From an uncultured Methanobrevibacter sp. (lineage in GTDB: Archaea > Methanobacteriota > Methanobacteria > Methanobacteriales > Methanobacteriaceae), in the NCBI RefSeq assembly GCF_947170395.1, contig NZ_CAMVTE010000003.1:1-64000 (forward strand): a stretch of DNA of 64,000 nucleotides, given 5' to 3'. The notes beneath the pieces are model-generated. The model worked only from the letters and a program-made list of their open reading frames with translations, made no database searches and was not told the DNA's origin. Both the position numbers and the translations under genes were made by a program. Shown one piece after another: positions 54,961 to 64,000 of the stretch; within the stretch, counting starts at the first letter, position 1; every line of letters begins with the position of its first letter.

Positions 54961-57657
54961 TTATCCTTTGATAAAATCTATTGCTGTCTGGATTGCTTCA
55001 TCCATCTTGTCTGTGTTTTTACCTGCGCCCTGCGCTAATGTCAGACGGCCTCCGCCGCCTCCGCCCAATACGCCTGCTGCGGTTTTGATAATTTCATTGA
55101 TTTTGACTCCATTATCTATTGCGGTATCTGAAGCTGCACCGACAATGTTACCGTTATTGTTTCCCATGATAACGACATCTGCCTTTCCGTTGTCTGTGAA
55201 GTCTGTGGCCATCTTTTGAAGTTCCTTGAAGTCCGCTTCAATCAATTGGCTGACAACCTTCATGCCGTTGATTTCTTCAAACTCATCAGCCAATGAGTTC
55301 ATTTTCAGGCTGGCGATTTCTGATTTTAAGCGGTCGATTTCGTTTTTCTGTGATTTCCATTCTGTAAAGAACCTTTCACATGTTTTCGGCAATTGGTCAT
55401 TGTCGACGCTGAACACTGAAGCGCTTGACCTTAAAAGTTCGCTGTCATGCTGCATTGAATCGATTGCTGCAAGGCCTGCTGAAAAGTCAATCCTTTCAAC
55501 ACCGTCCTGAACCCTTTCTGTCTTGTTGATTTTGATAGGTCCGACGACACCTGTCCTCATGACGTGTGTACCTGCACATGCCTGCACGTCAACACCAGGT
55601 ATTTTGACTACACGAATCATCTTGCCCGGAACGATACCTCCCTGATAGAGCACGAATCCGTACAATTCCTGTGCCTCATCCCTTGTGTGGAACTGGATGT
55701 CCAAATCGATGTTGTCCATGACGTATTCGTTTGCAAGCTTTTCGATTTCGTTTAATTCCTCTTGAGTTATACGCTTGTAGTGTGACAAGTCTATACGTGC
55801 CCTTGTAAGGCCGTTTTGAGAACCTGCCTGCCAAATGTGCTGGCCCAGTACCTTCCTTGCAGCGGCGATTACAAGGTGTGTTCCTGTGTGGTGGCGCGCA
55901 AGGGTGATTCTTCTTTGCCAATCTATTTCGCCTGCGGCTTTCTTGCCGACCACATCGTTTTCAAGCTCGCCATCTACATGATGAAGGACAACATTGTCAA
56001 CCTTTTCAGCATGTTTTATTTTAATGACATTTCCGTCGATGGAAACTTCACCTATATCGGAAGGTTGACCTCCTCCTTCAGGGTAGAATGTTGTTTTATC
56101 GAAGATGAGACATTGGTCCCCGTCCTTTTCAACCATGCCCAAAACTTCAGCTTCAAAATCCTTCTGGTAGAAATCCTTATAGAACAGCAACTCTGTTTCT
56201 GGGAAGTCGACTTTGAATGTGGCTTTTTTATTGGTTGTATCCTTTTCGTGGGCTCCTGCAACCTGGGTGAAGAAATTGTCCGGAACATTGACGGTGAAAC
56301 CGTCACCTGCCATTTCAACAACTGTTTCCGGAGGAATTCCGTGTGCATCATACAAGTCTATTAAAATATCAAGAGGCATTTCTGATTTGCCCTCTTTTTT
56401 AAGCCTTTTGATTGTTCTTTTGACAATGCTTTTTCCTTTCTTGACTGTGTTTGCATACCTTTCCTCTTCAAGAGTGATGATGTTCATGATATGGCCTTCA
56501 CTGTCACGGATTTCAGGATAGAACTTTGAGAGGAAATCAAGCTGGATTGCCATGACATCGGCTAAGGACTCTTTCATGTTCAATTCTTTCATGAAGCGGA
56601 TGGTTCTTCTTAAAACCAGACGTGCGAGGTATCCTTCTTTAACGTTGGACGGAATGATTCCGTCTGCAAGCATGAAAGCAAGACATCTTGTGTGGTCTGC
56701 AATGATGTAAATAGCTTCCATCGGTTCTGCGGCTTTCAGGTATTCCTCCAAGGAGAGATTTAAAGATTCAGCCACTTGAGCTCTGAGCTCCTTTAAATCC
56801 CCAATATCTTCAATGTCCATCATACCTGCAATCTGAGCGTTTCTGCCCTGAATGTCCTCATTGATTTCGACTCCAGTGAGCTCTTTTAACTTGTCCACGA
56901 CCGGTGCGAAACATGCATCATACGCTGTCGGGGTTCCCTGTGAAATCCATGCTATCCTTTCAAGACCGTAACCGGTATCAACAACCTTGATAGGAATTTC
57001 CTTTTTGGTGCCGTCTTCCAGGGTTTCGTATTGTATAAATACTAAAGTTGCAAGCTCCACTCCCCTGCAGCACACCTCATAACACGGACCTTCATTACCT
57101 CCGCCTGCCCACCAGGACTTGATGAAGGTAATCTCTTCTGTGTTGATTCCAATGTGTGCAAAGAACTCATGACATAGCCTGATGGTTTCATCCTCCCAGT
57201 AGATGAAATCGTCCTCCTTGTTGATGACTGTGTGGGTTCCCATTGTAAAGCAAGTCATGTGACGGCCTGTTCTTCCGACATTGTCAACGTCGTTGAGTCT
57301 TATGGATGGTTGGGCCATCTCGATAGGGTTTGCCGGTGGCTTTACAAGGCCTGATGTAATCCAAGGCTGGAAACAGAAGATGGATGCGCCTACAAGGAAT
57401 ACGTCATCCCTCCATCTTTTAGCCAAAACGGGATATCTGTGGACATGAGTGTGCCCTTCGCTTTCTAAAAATTCTCTAAAAACTTGCTGGATTTCATATA
57501 AGTTGTATGAATTTTCAGTTGCAGGATTGTTGATGAATTCATACTCATCACACGGAGCGTCCCCACATGTGTCTCTGTCGACCTGTGAGTAGAACTCCTG
57601 ACCGCAAGTTTTGCAAGTCTGTTTTTTATAACCGAGTTCGTCAAAAATTTCTACCAT
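54961..57657 (-). CDS. alaS: alanyl-tRNA synthetase, archaeal type
   Basis: Domains in order: an archaeal N-terminal zinc-ribbon extension (CKTCGQEFYSQVDRDTCGDAPC), catalytic core (RFMKEL, GGGNEGPCYEV), editing domain with LARHHTGTHLVIAAAR and the zinc/editing motif DVQACAGTHVMRTG, and the C-Ala DHHA1 domain with LGGGGGGRLTLAQGAG. Length (898 aa) is normal. ATG 57657 is preferred to the track TTG three codons earlier. Confidence 0.95.
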   Translation of the reverse strand: MVEIFDELGYKKQTCKTCGQEFYSQVDRDTCGDAPCDEYEFINNPATENSYNLYEIQQVFREFLESEGHTHVHRYPVLAKRWRDDVFLVGASIFCFQPWITSGLVKPPANPIEMAQPSIRLNDVDNVGRTGRHMTCFTMGTHTVINKEDDFIYWEDETIRLCHEFFAHIGINTEEITFIKSWWAGGGNEGPCYEVCCRGVELATLVFIQYETLEDGTKKEIPIKVVDTGYGLERIAWISQGTPTAYDACFAPVVDKLKELTGVEINEDIQGRNAQIAGMMDIEDIGDLKELRAQVAESLNLSLEEYLKAAEPMEAIYIIADHTRCLAFMLADGIIPSNVKEGYLARLVLRRTIRFMKELNMKESLADVMAIQLDFLSKFYPEIRDSEGHIMNIITLEEERYANTVKKGKSIVKRTIKRLKKEGKSEMPLDILIDLYDAHGIPPETVVEMAGDGFTVNVPDNFFTQVAGAHEKDTTNKKATFKVDFPETELLFYKDFYQKDFEAEVLGMVEKDGDQCLIFDKTTFYPEGGGQPSDIGEVSIDGNVIKIKHAEKVDNVVLHHVDGELENDVVGKKAAGEIDWQRRITLARHHTGTHLVIAAARKVLGQHIWQAGSQNGLTRARIDLSHYKRITQEELNEIEKLANEYVMDNIDLDIQFHTRDEAQELYGFVLYQGGIVPGKMIRVVKIPGVDVQACAGTHVMRTGVVGPIKINKTERVQDGVERIDFSAGLAAIDSMQHDSELLRSSASVFSVDNDQLPKTCERFFTEWKSQKNEIDRLKSEIASLKMNSLADEFEEINGMKVVSQLIEADFKELQKMATDFTDNGKADVVIMGNNNGNIVGAASDTAIDNGVKINEIIKTAAGVLGGGGGGRLTLAQGAGKNTDKMDEAIQTAIDFIKG

Positions 57658-57749
57658 AATAATCAATCTAAATTGTTTATTAGTAGATATTATGTTTTTT
57701 GTGTAATAAATAAATTTATGAAATTTGCGAATTTGAAAAATATTCTAAA

Positions 57750-57818
57750 TTCAATTTATCAAATTGAAATCAATATTGGAATAAAAATTTATAAAAATTT
57801 ATATATAATTTATTCCAA
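57750..57818 (+). promoter_or_regulatory. XRE operon promoter with two inverted repeats
   Basis: TTCAATTT-ATC-AAATTGAA (57750-57768) and TTGGAATAAA/TTTATTCCAA (57776-57785 with 57809-57818, 10 perfect pairs) surround the TATA box TTTATATATAA (about 57798-57808). The second repeat encloses the TATA box, an arrangement suited to autorepression by the XRE protein. Confidence 0.55.
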
Positions 57819-57849
57819 AAATATAGACCATATTGTGAGGCTGGAAAAA

Positions 57850-58176
57850 ATGGTAAGTACAATTGGAGATAGAATTAAAAAACTACGAAATGAGAATAAT
57901 TTCACACAAAAACAAGTTGCAGATTATTTAGGATTTAAACAAACTCAAATTGCAAAGTTAGAAAGTAATGACCGTACATTAAAATCTTCATCATTAAATA
58001 AACTTTGTGAATTGTATGATTGCACTCCAGAATACATTTTAGATGGTGTTGGTGAATATTCCATAAAAAAATTTAAATTCAGATCAAATAAAAACAACCT
58101 TGATTTAAATACATTGGCTAACATGAATAGGATAATTAAAAATTTGAAACATTTAAATGAATTAAATGGTGATTAA
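57850..58176 (+). CDS. XRE-family helix-turn-helix regulator (antitoxin-like)
   Basis: IGDRIKKLRNENNFTQKQVADYLGFKQTQIAKLESNDRTLKSSSLNKLCELYD is a complete XRE helix-turn-helix. A short basic tail follows. The track frame begins 59 codons early in AT-rich DNA that contains the promoter; ATG 57850 gives a 108-residue protein. Its stop is followed directly by the ImmA/IrrE gene. XRE plus ImmA/IrrE (COG2856) pairs act in phage/ICE repression relief and in toxin-antitoxin systems. Confidence 0.8.
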   Translation: MVSTIGDRIKKLRNENNFTQKQVADYLGFKQTQIAKLESNDRTLKSSSLNKLCELYDCTPEYILDGVGEYSIKKFKFRSNKNNLDLNTLANMNRIIKNLKHLNELNGD

Positions 58177-58890
58177 ATGAATTTCTTCAAGCTTAATGAA
58201 CTAGCTATAGAATTCAGGTCAGATATCGGGATAAACCATAGCGACCCAATTGATTTTTTTCCATTGATTACAAATAAATTAAAAAATCTGACAATAGCCT
58301 TTCTAGAAATGGATGATGAAATCAGCGGAGCATGTTACAAATTTGACACACAAAAGATTATGTTTATCAACTCCAATCATTCAAAGGGACGGCAAAGATT
58401 TACTGCCGCACATGAAATATATCATTTATTCTATGACAATACTCCATTTACAATCTGCAACATCAACAGCGATGATGAAATCGAAAAAGATGCTGATAAT
58501 TTCGCATCCTTCCTATTAATGCCTATAAATGCATTATACAATTATAAAAAAGATAACAATATTGAAAAATGGGATTTGAATTTGATTATCGATTGCGAAC
58601 AATACTATCAGATATCACATGAATCCCTCATTTACAGATTAAAAAACAATGATGAAATAACATTTGAAGAATATATCTCATTCAAAGGGGATGTTAAACT
58701 CAATGCCCACCGCAGAGGATATGATTCCAGTTTATATGAGCCTTATATCTCAAAAAACTACACATTAGGAAATTATGTGCGTTTGGTTGAAGAGGCCTTT
58801 GAAAAGGAACTGATTTCAAATGCAAGAAAAGACGAATACCTCCTTGATGCATTTTTGGATGATTTAGTATACAATATGGAGGATTTATGA
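58177..58890 (+). CDS. ImmA/IrrE-family metallopeptidase
   Basis: The zinc motif HEIYHLFYD (HExxH, about residue 87) lies in FTAAHEIYHLFY, with a downstream acidic ligand region (EIEKDADNFASFLLMP, ExxxxAxxFA) as in COG2856. The C-terminal 90 residues are unassigned. It begins directly after the XRE stop and overlaps the PIN-like gene by 4 bp. Such peptidases usually cleave their partner repressor or act as the toxin-side protein. Confidence 0.8.
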   Translation: MNFFKLNELAIEFRSDIGINHSDPIDFFPLITNKLKNLTIAFLEMDDEISGACYKFDTQKIMFINSNHSKGRQRFTAAHEIYHLFYDNTPFTICNINSDDEIEKDADNFASFLLMPINALYNYKKDNNIEKWDLNLIIDCEQYYQISHESLIYRLKNNDEITFEEYISFKGDVKLNAHRRGYDSSLYEPYISKNYTLGNYVRLVEEAFEKELISNARKDEYLLDAFLDDLVYNMEDL

Positions 58891-59126
58891 GTAAAGACAT
58901 ATTTTATGATACGGACTGCTTAAGCTGTTTTATAAGTATTGATGATGTTTCGATTTTGAAGGAATTATTTGACAAAGTGATAATACCCTATGAAGTTTAT
59001 CGCGAATTTTCAAGAGTGACAATACTGAAAAATCGTGTTGATGAACTAATCAGTGAAAAATTCATAGAAGTAATCGATCTAAAAAATAGTATTAAAAGCA
59101 TTCAATCATTAACAAAATATGAGTAA
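58887..59126 (+). CDS. PIN-domain-like protein, probably truncated
   Basis: FYDTDCLSCFISIDDVSILKELFDKVIIPYEVYREF is the first half of a PIN nuclease fold, with the first metal Asp in YDTD. At 79 residues it is about half the usual length, and the later Asp/Asn ligands are missing. Its 3' end runs 25 bp into the opposite-strand helicase gene. The likely cause is that the right part was lost when the helicase block was joined here. It is probably inactive or a remnant of the toxin of this operon. Confidence 0.6.
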   Translation: MSKDIFYDTDCLSCFISIDDVSILKELFDKVIIPYEVYREFSRVTILKNRVDELISEKFIEVIDLKNSIKSIQSLTKYE

Positions 59127-62056
59127 AGCTCGTCCTTGACTTCGGTGTTGATTTTAAACTTGAAATTGACAATCGGGTGTTGCCTGCCATCGATTTCCCT
59201 GTAAACCTGCTTATACTTTAACGGAGTTAGCTTACCTATATAGTAAAATTCTATACCCTCATCATTGCTTTTCTGGATAAACAGTTCAATATCCAAACCG
59301 TTATAGTTAATAATCGGTTCAAGCTCTGGTGAAGAGGTTTTTCTGTTGTTTCTACTCATCCAGTTGAAAGTAACCTTATCAATGAAATGGTCTTCATAGT
59401 TGATGGTTTCTGAAATGTCCTCTTTTTTGTTGTAAGTTACAAAGATAGGGCAAGTGTCGTATTTGATTTTATACCCTCCGATGTTTTGACCGTTCATGAA
59501 GTGTTGCCAGTTCATTATTCTTAAGACATCTTCACGAGAGTACTTTTCATATAACTTGAATGGATTTAAATCACAATAGACATTGTCATATTTGTAAAAT
59601 CCGTATTTTATGCTATCTTCCAAATGATTCAGATAAGTAGGATTTGCTAAACAGTTTTTAAATAAACTTGAAGCTTCAAATTTATAGTCTCCATTGTTTT
59701 TGAGGTCATTGTAAACGTTTTTGTCAAAATCAAAGAACAGATTTTCAATGTCCAAATCCTCATCGGTTACAAACTGGATTGTGTTTGCCTGATAATCGTC
59801 GCTTGTCTCTTTTCGATAGAAATTCATGCTTAAAACGTTTATTGCACTTTTTATTGATTCAGACTGATTTTCAAGACCATATTTATCTTTTAAGTATGTT
59901 TCAACCTGACTTACTGTGAAGTATCTGTTATATTTAAGGCAGCTCAATATTGCAAGCTCATGAGGCCTTATTCCCTTGATTAGCTTTTTGGAAATGAATC
60001 TTAATGTTGCAAGTTCCTCTTGTGTTAATGTGCTTTCATAGTCTTTGTCAACATAATCCAAAAACGTGTGGTAACAGTCAAACTTATTGTGGTTGAGGAT
60101 AATTTCCGGGTTGAAGTCTCCGTTGATTGCAAAGTCATATAATGAAGGGATTTTACCGAGCTTGTACTTTAGATTGTTGTACTTTTCCTTAAATAAGGCG
60201 ACTTTGGAAAATGAGGTGTTGTTTATAGACTCATATATCCTCTTTTTGGAAATCTCATCGAAATTGATTGAAGATGCACCGGGAATGATTTTGTTTCCTT
60301 CAATCAGGTATTTTCTGATTTTATCCTTATCATATGATCTGTCGCCTGAAAGGGCAATTGGAATCATGAAATTGTTTTTATAATTGCCAATGAAATCCAA
60401 TATTACAACAAATTCCTTGTTTTTGTATTTTCTCAATCCCCTTCCCAGCTGTTGGATGAAGATAATCGGAGATTCTGTTGGTCTTACCAGAAGAACCTGA
60501 TTGATTTCGGGAATGTCAACACCCTCATTGAAGATATCCACTGTGAAAATGTATTCTAATTTATTTGGATTATCATCGTTTGTAAGTCTGTCAATAGCTT
60601 CCAGACGTTTTTCCTGTGAATCATCACCGGTAAGAACAATAGACGGATGGCCTCTTTTGCTAAATTCTTGTGAAAGCATTTGCGCTTCCCTTTTTCTTGA
60701 ACAGAATACCAATGCCTTGATTCTATCGCCGGAATAACCGTAAAACTCTGATTTTTCTAATAAATATTCAACACGTTTGTCTGAAGCCAGCAGGTTAAAG
60801 TCGCTGAAATCATCGTCAATTTCACCTGTGTCAAACTCAACATCTGTAATTCCAAAGTAATGGAACGGACATAATAAATCCTCTTCCAAGGCTTCCTGCA
60901 GTCTGATTTCGTGAGCAATGTTATTGTCAAAGAGATCATAGATGTTAAAGCCGTCTGTCCTCTCAGGTGAAGCGGTCATTCCAAGCCAGAATTTAGGTTC
61001 GAAATATCTGAAAATCTTTTGATAGCTCAATGCCCCTGCCTTGTGGACCTCATCGATGATGATATAGTCAAAATGATGTTTATCATATTTTGTGTAGACG
61101 TCATCCTTTGACATCGTTTGGATTGTTGAGAAAAGGTAGTTTTTATCATAGTCTTTGGAGTTTCCTGACAAAAGCCCGAAGTTATCGTGGTCCTTGAAGA
61201 CGTTTTTATAGGCATCAATTGACTGTTTTGCAATCTGTTCCCTGTGAACTAAAAATAAAAACCGTTTAGGTTTGAAATCCTTAACGGCGAAAGCTGAAGC
61301 GTAAGTCTTACCAGTACCTGTGGCGGAAACCAGAATGGCCCTATTTTCGCCCTGCTTGATTAAAGACCTTAAGTTCTTGATGAAATCCTCCTGCATGATA
61401 TTTGGAGTCAGATCTCTGATGTTTTGCTCCTTTAGCTCATCGGTGATTTTTCTGATGTTTTTGAAGTTTTTGTTATCGTTATATATTTTTTCATACTCTG
61501 GAAGGACATCATTTAGATTGTCCGCCTGCATCCACAAATCATTGAACTCTCTTTTGAGTTCACTTAACATTTCACCCTCTTCAAGAGATGTGAACTCGAC
61601 ATTCCATTCCTTGTTGACTGCAAGAGCATTCATTGTCAGATTGGAGCTTCCGACAATTCCTCTGTAGATATCGTCCTTTTTAAAAATGTAGCCTTTAGTG
61701 TGAAAACCTTCCTTTTCCTGGCTGTAAAGCTTGATTTCAAGGTTTTTGAACTCCTGAAGTTTTCTTAACGCCTTGGGTTCTGTGAAATACAGATAATCTG
61801 TTGTGAGTATTTTTCCTTTAATGTCGTTTTGCTCCAGATGCTTAAACTCTTCTAGAAGTTGTACAATACCGCCGTAAGTGATGAAAGCCGACGAGATAAT
61901 GAATTCGTCACAATCCCTGATTTCATCTCTGATTGAGTTTATGACCTTATTGTTTCTGTTGTTGTAAAGCAGTTTAGGTCTAAAATCAGCACTGGAGCTA
62001 AATTCTTCGTTTATGAATGCAGTCTTTGCTCCGTTGATAATGTCTTCAGGGTTCAT
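59102..62056 (-). CDS. PLD nuclease - superfamily 2 helicase - DUF3427 protein
   Basis: Residues about 30-190 form a phospholipase-D-like domain (GFHTKGYIFKKDD and IVGSSNLTMNAL give HxK and GSxN). Helicase motifs follow: SATGTGKTYASAF, IDEVHKAG, GMTASPER, FNEGVDIPEINQVLLVRPT and QQLGRGLRK. The C-terminal 400 residues match DUF3427, ending in a region that resembles a DNA-end or base-recognition module. Proteins of this build are scattered in bacteria and archaea, often in defence islands and next to a NUDIX gene, as here (20 bp upstream). Role in DNA restriction or repair is inferred. Confidence 0.8.
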   Translation of the reverse strand: MNPEDIINGAKTAFINEEFSSSADFRPKLLYNNRNNKVINSIRDEIRDCDEFIISSAFITYGGIVQLLEEFKHLEQNDIKGKILTTDYLYFTEPKALRKLQEFKNLEIKLYSQEKEGFHTKGYIFKKDDIYRGIVGSSNLTMNALAVNKEWNVEFTSLEEGEMLSELKREFNDLWMQADNLNDVLPEYEKIYNDNKNFKNIRKITDELKEQNIRDLTPNIMQEDFIKNLRSLIKQGENRAILVSATGTGKTYASAFAVKDFKPKRFLFLVHREQIAKQSIDAYKNVFKDHDNFGLLSGNSKDYDKNYLFSTIQTMSKDDVYTKYDKHHFDYIIIDEVHKAGALSYQKIFRYFEPKFWLGMTASPERTDGFNIYDLFDNNIAHEIRLQEALEEDLLCPFHYFGITDVEFDTGEIDDDFSDFNLLASDKRVEYLLEKSEFYGYSGDRIKALVFCSRKREAQMLSQEFSKRGHPSIVLTGDDSQEKRLEAIDRLTNDDNPNKLEYIFTVDIFNEGVDIPEINQVLLVRPTESPIIFIQQLGRGLRKYKNKEFVVILDFIGNYKNNFMIPIALSGDRSYDKDKIRKYLIEGNKIIPGASSINFDEISKKRIYESINNTSFSKVALFKEKYNNLKYKLGKIPSLYDFAINGDFNPEIILNHNKFDCYHTFLDYVDKDYESTLTQEELATLRFISKKLIKGIRPHELAILSCLKYNRYFTVSQVETYLKDKYGLENQSESIKSAINVLSMNFYRKETSDDYQANTIQFVTDEDLDIENLFFDFDKNVYNDLKNNGDYKFEASSLFKNCLANPTYLNHLEDSIKYGFYKYDNVYCDLNPFKLYEKYSREDVLRIMNWQHFMNGQNIGGYKIKYDTCPIFVTYNKKEDISETINYEDHFIDKVTFNWMSRNNRKTSSPELEPIINYNGLDIELFIQKSNDEGIEFYYIGKLTPLKYKQVYREIDGRQHPIVNFKFKINTEVKDELYSYFVND

Positions 62057-62075
62057 TTTTTATTCTCATTTTGAG

Positions 62076-62468
62076 TTAATCGTCCATGGTTTCCTTCAGA
62101 TAGTTTACAGCTTCGATGTCTGCAGGAATCCAGTCGACTTCATCAAGTTCGGCTTTTGTGAGCCATCTGGCGTCGTTGTGTTCTAGAAGCTTTGGAGTTC
62201 CTTTTGTTATTACTGCTTCAAAGCAGGACATTTTAAGATAAAAAGTAGGATATTGATATTCCAAGTCTAGTGCAAATTTGGTGGGTGTTATTGTACAGTC
62301 AAGTTCCTCTTGGATTTCTCTTACAAGAGCTTCTTCTTTGCTTTCGTTGGGTTCTATTTTACCGCCTGGAAACTCCCACATGTTAATAAACTCACCATAG
62401 CCCCTTTTGGTTGCTAGGATTTTATTGTCCTTTTTAATAATAGCTGCAACGACATTTAAAGTTTTCAT
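62076..62468 (-). CDS. NUDIX (deoxy)nucleoside triphosphate pyrophosphohydrolase (MutT-like)
   Basis: The NUDIX box GGKIEPNESKEEALVREIQEEL is complete, followed by CFEAVITKGTPKLLEHNDARWLTKAELDEVDWIPAD, typical of MutT/CTP-pyrophosphohydrolase types. It could cleanse modified nucleotides or work with the helicase downstream. The 20-bp gap and shared strand suggest an operon DUF2357 nuclease - NUDIX - helicase. Confidence 0.85.
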   Translation of the reverse strand: MKTLNVVAAIIKKDNKILATKRGYGEFINMWEFPGGKIEPNESKEEALVREIQEELDCTITPTKFALDLEYQYPTFYLKMSCFEAVITKGTPKLLEHNDARWLTKAELDEVDWIPADIEAVNYLKETMDD

Positions 62469-62515
62469 GTTGATAAATCTCCTGATTAAATATTTAGCAG
62501 CTTACGTTATATAGT

Positions 62516-64000
62516 TTAATGACTAGCACTATCCCAAGTATACATAATCAAACCATGATTAAATAAAAGTGTCTTTAACACTTCTTTAATGAAAATTTCA
62601 AGATTATCTTCCTCTACATCATCATTGCCCGGAGTTAAAGAAAATGCCCCCACAGATGGAATAATTAAATCAGATTCATAAAATCGTTTTGTTTTATTTC
62701 CCGGATACAAGACATAAGATCCCTCGGTTTTCAGAATTGAATCTTTATAAGTGTGCATTTTATAAATATCTCCATCTTTAAATTCACGATCTTTTTCTTC
62801 TAAAGAATCTCTTTCATCAATTTCTTTGTCCAAATCTTTATTGGACACTTCAATTTTATTGTAAAAATCAATGATTTCTAATTCTGAGCGATATTTTGCA
62901 TCAAAGTGAATATAATGTCTATGTTCACTAATTGAAATAAGTAAAGTGTAATCCGGTTTAAAAGCAAGAGAATATGACCTATATTTTGATTTATCTGAAA
63001 ATCTTAAATTATAAAACAGTTTAACATCAATTTCATTATCATAAATAAATAATTTGAACTTTTTAACCGATCTTTCTCCTTTTTTGATATTAATTGACCA
63101 GTTATCCTTGTTAATTTCAAATACATCCTCAAAGTTGATTTTATTAACACTTAAATCATTTAAAACTTTCAATATTTTGAAATAACACCAGTATTCATAT
63201 AATTCAGACAATTTTTTCTCAAATCCTTTAAATTGATTATTTACTTCATCCCAACTTAATCTAAATGAGAATTCAAACATTAAGAAGTACTGGAAAATTT
63301 CCCTATAACCTTCTTTTTTCTGTAAAATCTGTGAATTGAAAGGAACATAATCCATTGAAGATATGTGATTGAAAAACTTACTTGAGAGATAATATGAAAT
63401 TTCATCTCTAAAATACAATAGTTTATCTTTAATGTAACCTTCCTTTGAGCTTCCAAGTAATTTTTCGACCAAATTTTGTATTAATTCCAAGAAATATTTG
63501 AAAAATCTGTTTTCAGGAATATCAATAACATCCTCATGCTTGACTTGCTCTAATTCAGACGGAATATAACCATTTAATTTATCAACAATTAAAAAATCAG
63601 CACTTGACTTGGATAATTTATTTGGTTTTGAAACAATATTTTTTAAAGTATTCTGATTAACATTTGATGCGAATGAAACTGGAACAGTTTCAACATGATT
63701 TCTAAGCTGTGAATGAAGGTTTTTAGATAGATATTCAAAAATTGAAGGCAAATTATCTTCTCGGAAAAGATATTCTAAAAACATGAAATCTTCATAATAT
63801 GTTTCTTTTTCTCTTGAATCCAGCTCAAATTCTTGATATAATGGAGAATTTACTTCAAAGATTAAGCTTAATGCATGTTGTGATAAATCAGCTATCATTG
63901 CCGAATATTGATTAAAATAATCTATTTTTTTAGATCTTACTTCAATTGGGATTTTTTTGGAGTTAATGTTATCCTTTCGAACGTCTAAAAATGATTTTCC
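62516..64000 (-). CDS. DUF2357/PD-(D/E)xK nuclease, McrC-like (N-terminus beyond window)
   Basis: The frame stays open from the ATG at 63898 to the window edge (34 more codons, including PIEVRSKKIDYFNQYSAM), so the true start lies to the right. The DUF2357 helical part covers the visible N-terminal half. Near the C-terminus, FKPDYTLLI and HYIHFDAKYRSE give the PD...DxK nuclease core, followed by DIYKMHTYKDSI. Such proteins stand in for McrC beside McrB-like GTPases in type IV restriction. A McrB-like gene would be expected just beyond the right edge. Confidence 0.75.
   Translation of the reverse strand, partial: GKSFLDVRKDNINSKKIPIEVRSKKIDYFNQYSAMIADLSQHALSLIFEVNSPLYQEFELDSREKETYYEDFMFLEYLFREDNLPSIFEYLSKNLHSQLRNHVETVPVSFASNVNQNTLKNIVSKPNKLSKSSADFLIVDKLNGYIPSELEQVKHEDVIDIPENRFFKYFLELIQNLVEKLLGSSKEGYIKDKLLYFRDEISYYLSSKFFNHISSMDYVPFNSQILQKKEGYREIFQYFLMFEFSFRLSWDEVNNQFKGFEKKLSELYEYWCYFKILKVLNDLSVNKINFEDVFEINKDNWSINIKKGERSVKKFKLFIYDNEIDVKLFYNLRFSDKSKYRSYSLAFKPDYTLLISISEHRHYIHFDAKYRSELEIIDFYNKIEVSNKDLDKEIDERDSLEEKDREFKDGDIYKMHTYKDSILKTEGSYVLYPGNKTKRFYESDLIIPSVGAFSLTPGNDDVEEDNLEIFIKEVLKTLLFNHGLIMYTWDSASH

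Noticed and set aside
62516-63898. ATG at 63898 as the start of the DUF2357 gene
   Set aside because: The frame is open for another 34 codons to the window edge with DUF2357-like sequence, so the gene is cut by the edge.

Overview
The window is a chromosomal stretch of a methanogenic archaeon of the Methanobacteriales, most likely a Methanobrevibacter. This rests on F420-dependent methylene-H4MPT reductase (mer), a six-gene archaeal pyruvate:ferredoxin oxidoreductase operon, a methanofuran-pathway kinase, archaeal translation and tRNA-modification genes (RaSEA, Ncs6-type NcsA, Pth2, aEF1B, ABCE1, archaeal AlaS), archaetidylinositol-phosphate synthase, AT-rich DNA, GGTGA/GGAGG ribosome-binding sites and archaeal TATA promoters with several leaderless genes.

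Layout. 1-12.3 kb: end of mer, RaSEA, a surface C69 peptidase, membrane and nucleotidyltransferase genes, then a leftward operon MoxR - VWA - NcsA - ThiS-like - DUF89 - dehydrogenase, and a DHPS-like gene. 12.5-23.4 kb: porCDABEF, a histidine kinase, fumarase alpha, a PhoU-type regulator, two tRNAs (Thr-GGT, Leu-TAA), a 55-aa ferredoxin missed by the ORF track, and an envelope polymerase pair. 23.4-38.8 kb: a metal block with the nickel ECF transporter nikMNQO, feoA and feoB, and AT-rich intergenic DNA full of DtxR-like palindromes; between the metal genes lie secreted proteins, a MarR regulator, a TctA-type permease, an ATPase/STAS-like pair and a TadA/TadC secretion pair. 38.8-43.2 kb: aEF1B, Zn ribbon, MfnE, Pth2, a nuclease-like gene and ABCE1. 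43.2-47.1 kb: nicotianamine synthase facing an aminotransferase - Fe-S protein - Zn-binding protein operon. 47-57.7 kb: housekeeping (radB, Sua5/TsaC, lipid synthase, ABC exporter, fbp, thiI, alaS) with a decayed 0.8-kb patch. 57.8-64 kb: an accessory, defence-like block (XRE, ImmA/IrrE, truncated PIN, PLD-helicase-DUF3427, NUDIX, DUF2357 nuclease running off the edge).

The most interesting signal is non-coding. Two intergenic regions, beside feoB (29.36-29.64 kb, + strand) and upstream of aEF1B (38.51-38.78 kb, - strand), are about 84% identical by hand alignment. Each has the same promoter, two iron-box-like palindromes and an open-frame-free transcript with three preserved hairpins ending in a terminator. 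They look like a pair of paralogous iron-responsive small RNAs (RyhB/PrrF-like in logic, not in sequence), with conserved UCUCC patches that could pair with Shine-Dalgarno sites. The same operator - TATA - operator layout precedes feoA, feoB and a 37-aa cysteine-rich peptide.

A second circuit is marked by an exact 15-bp site (AAAAGTAWTACTTTT) found upstream of nikM, upstream of nicotianamine synthase, and in a convergent intergenic region that holds a tandem array of perfect hairpins. This suggests joint control of nickel import, metallophore synthesis and possibly a structured RNA.
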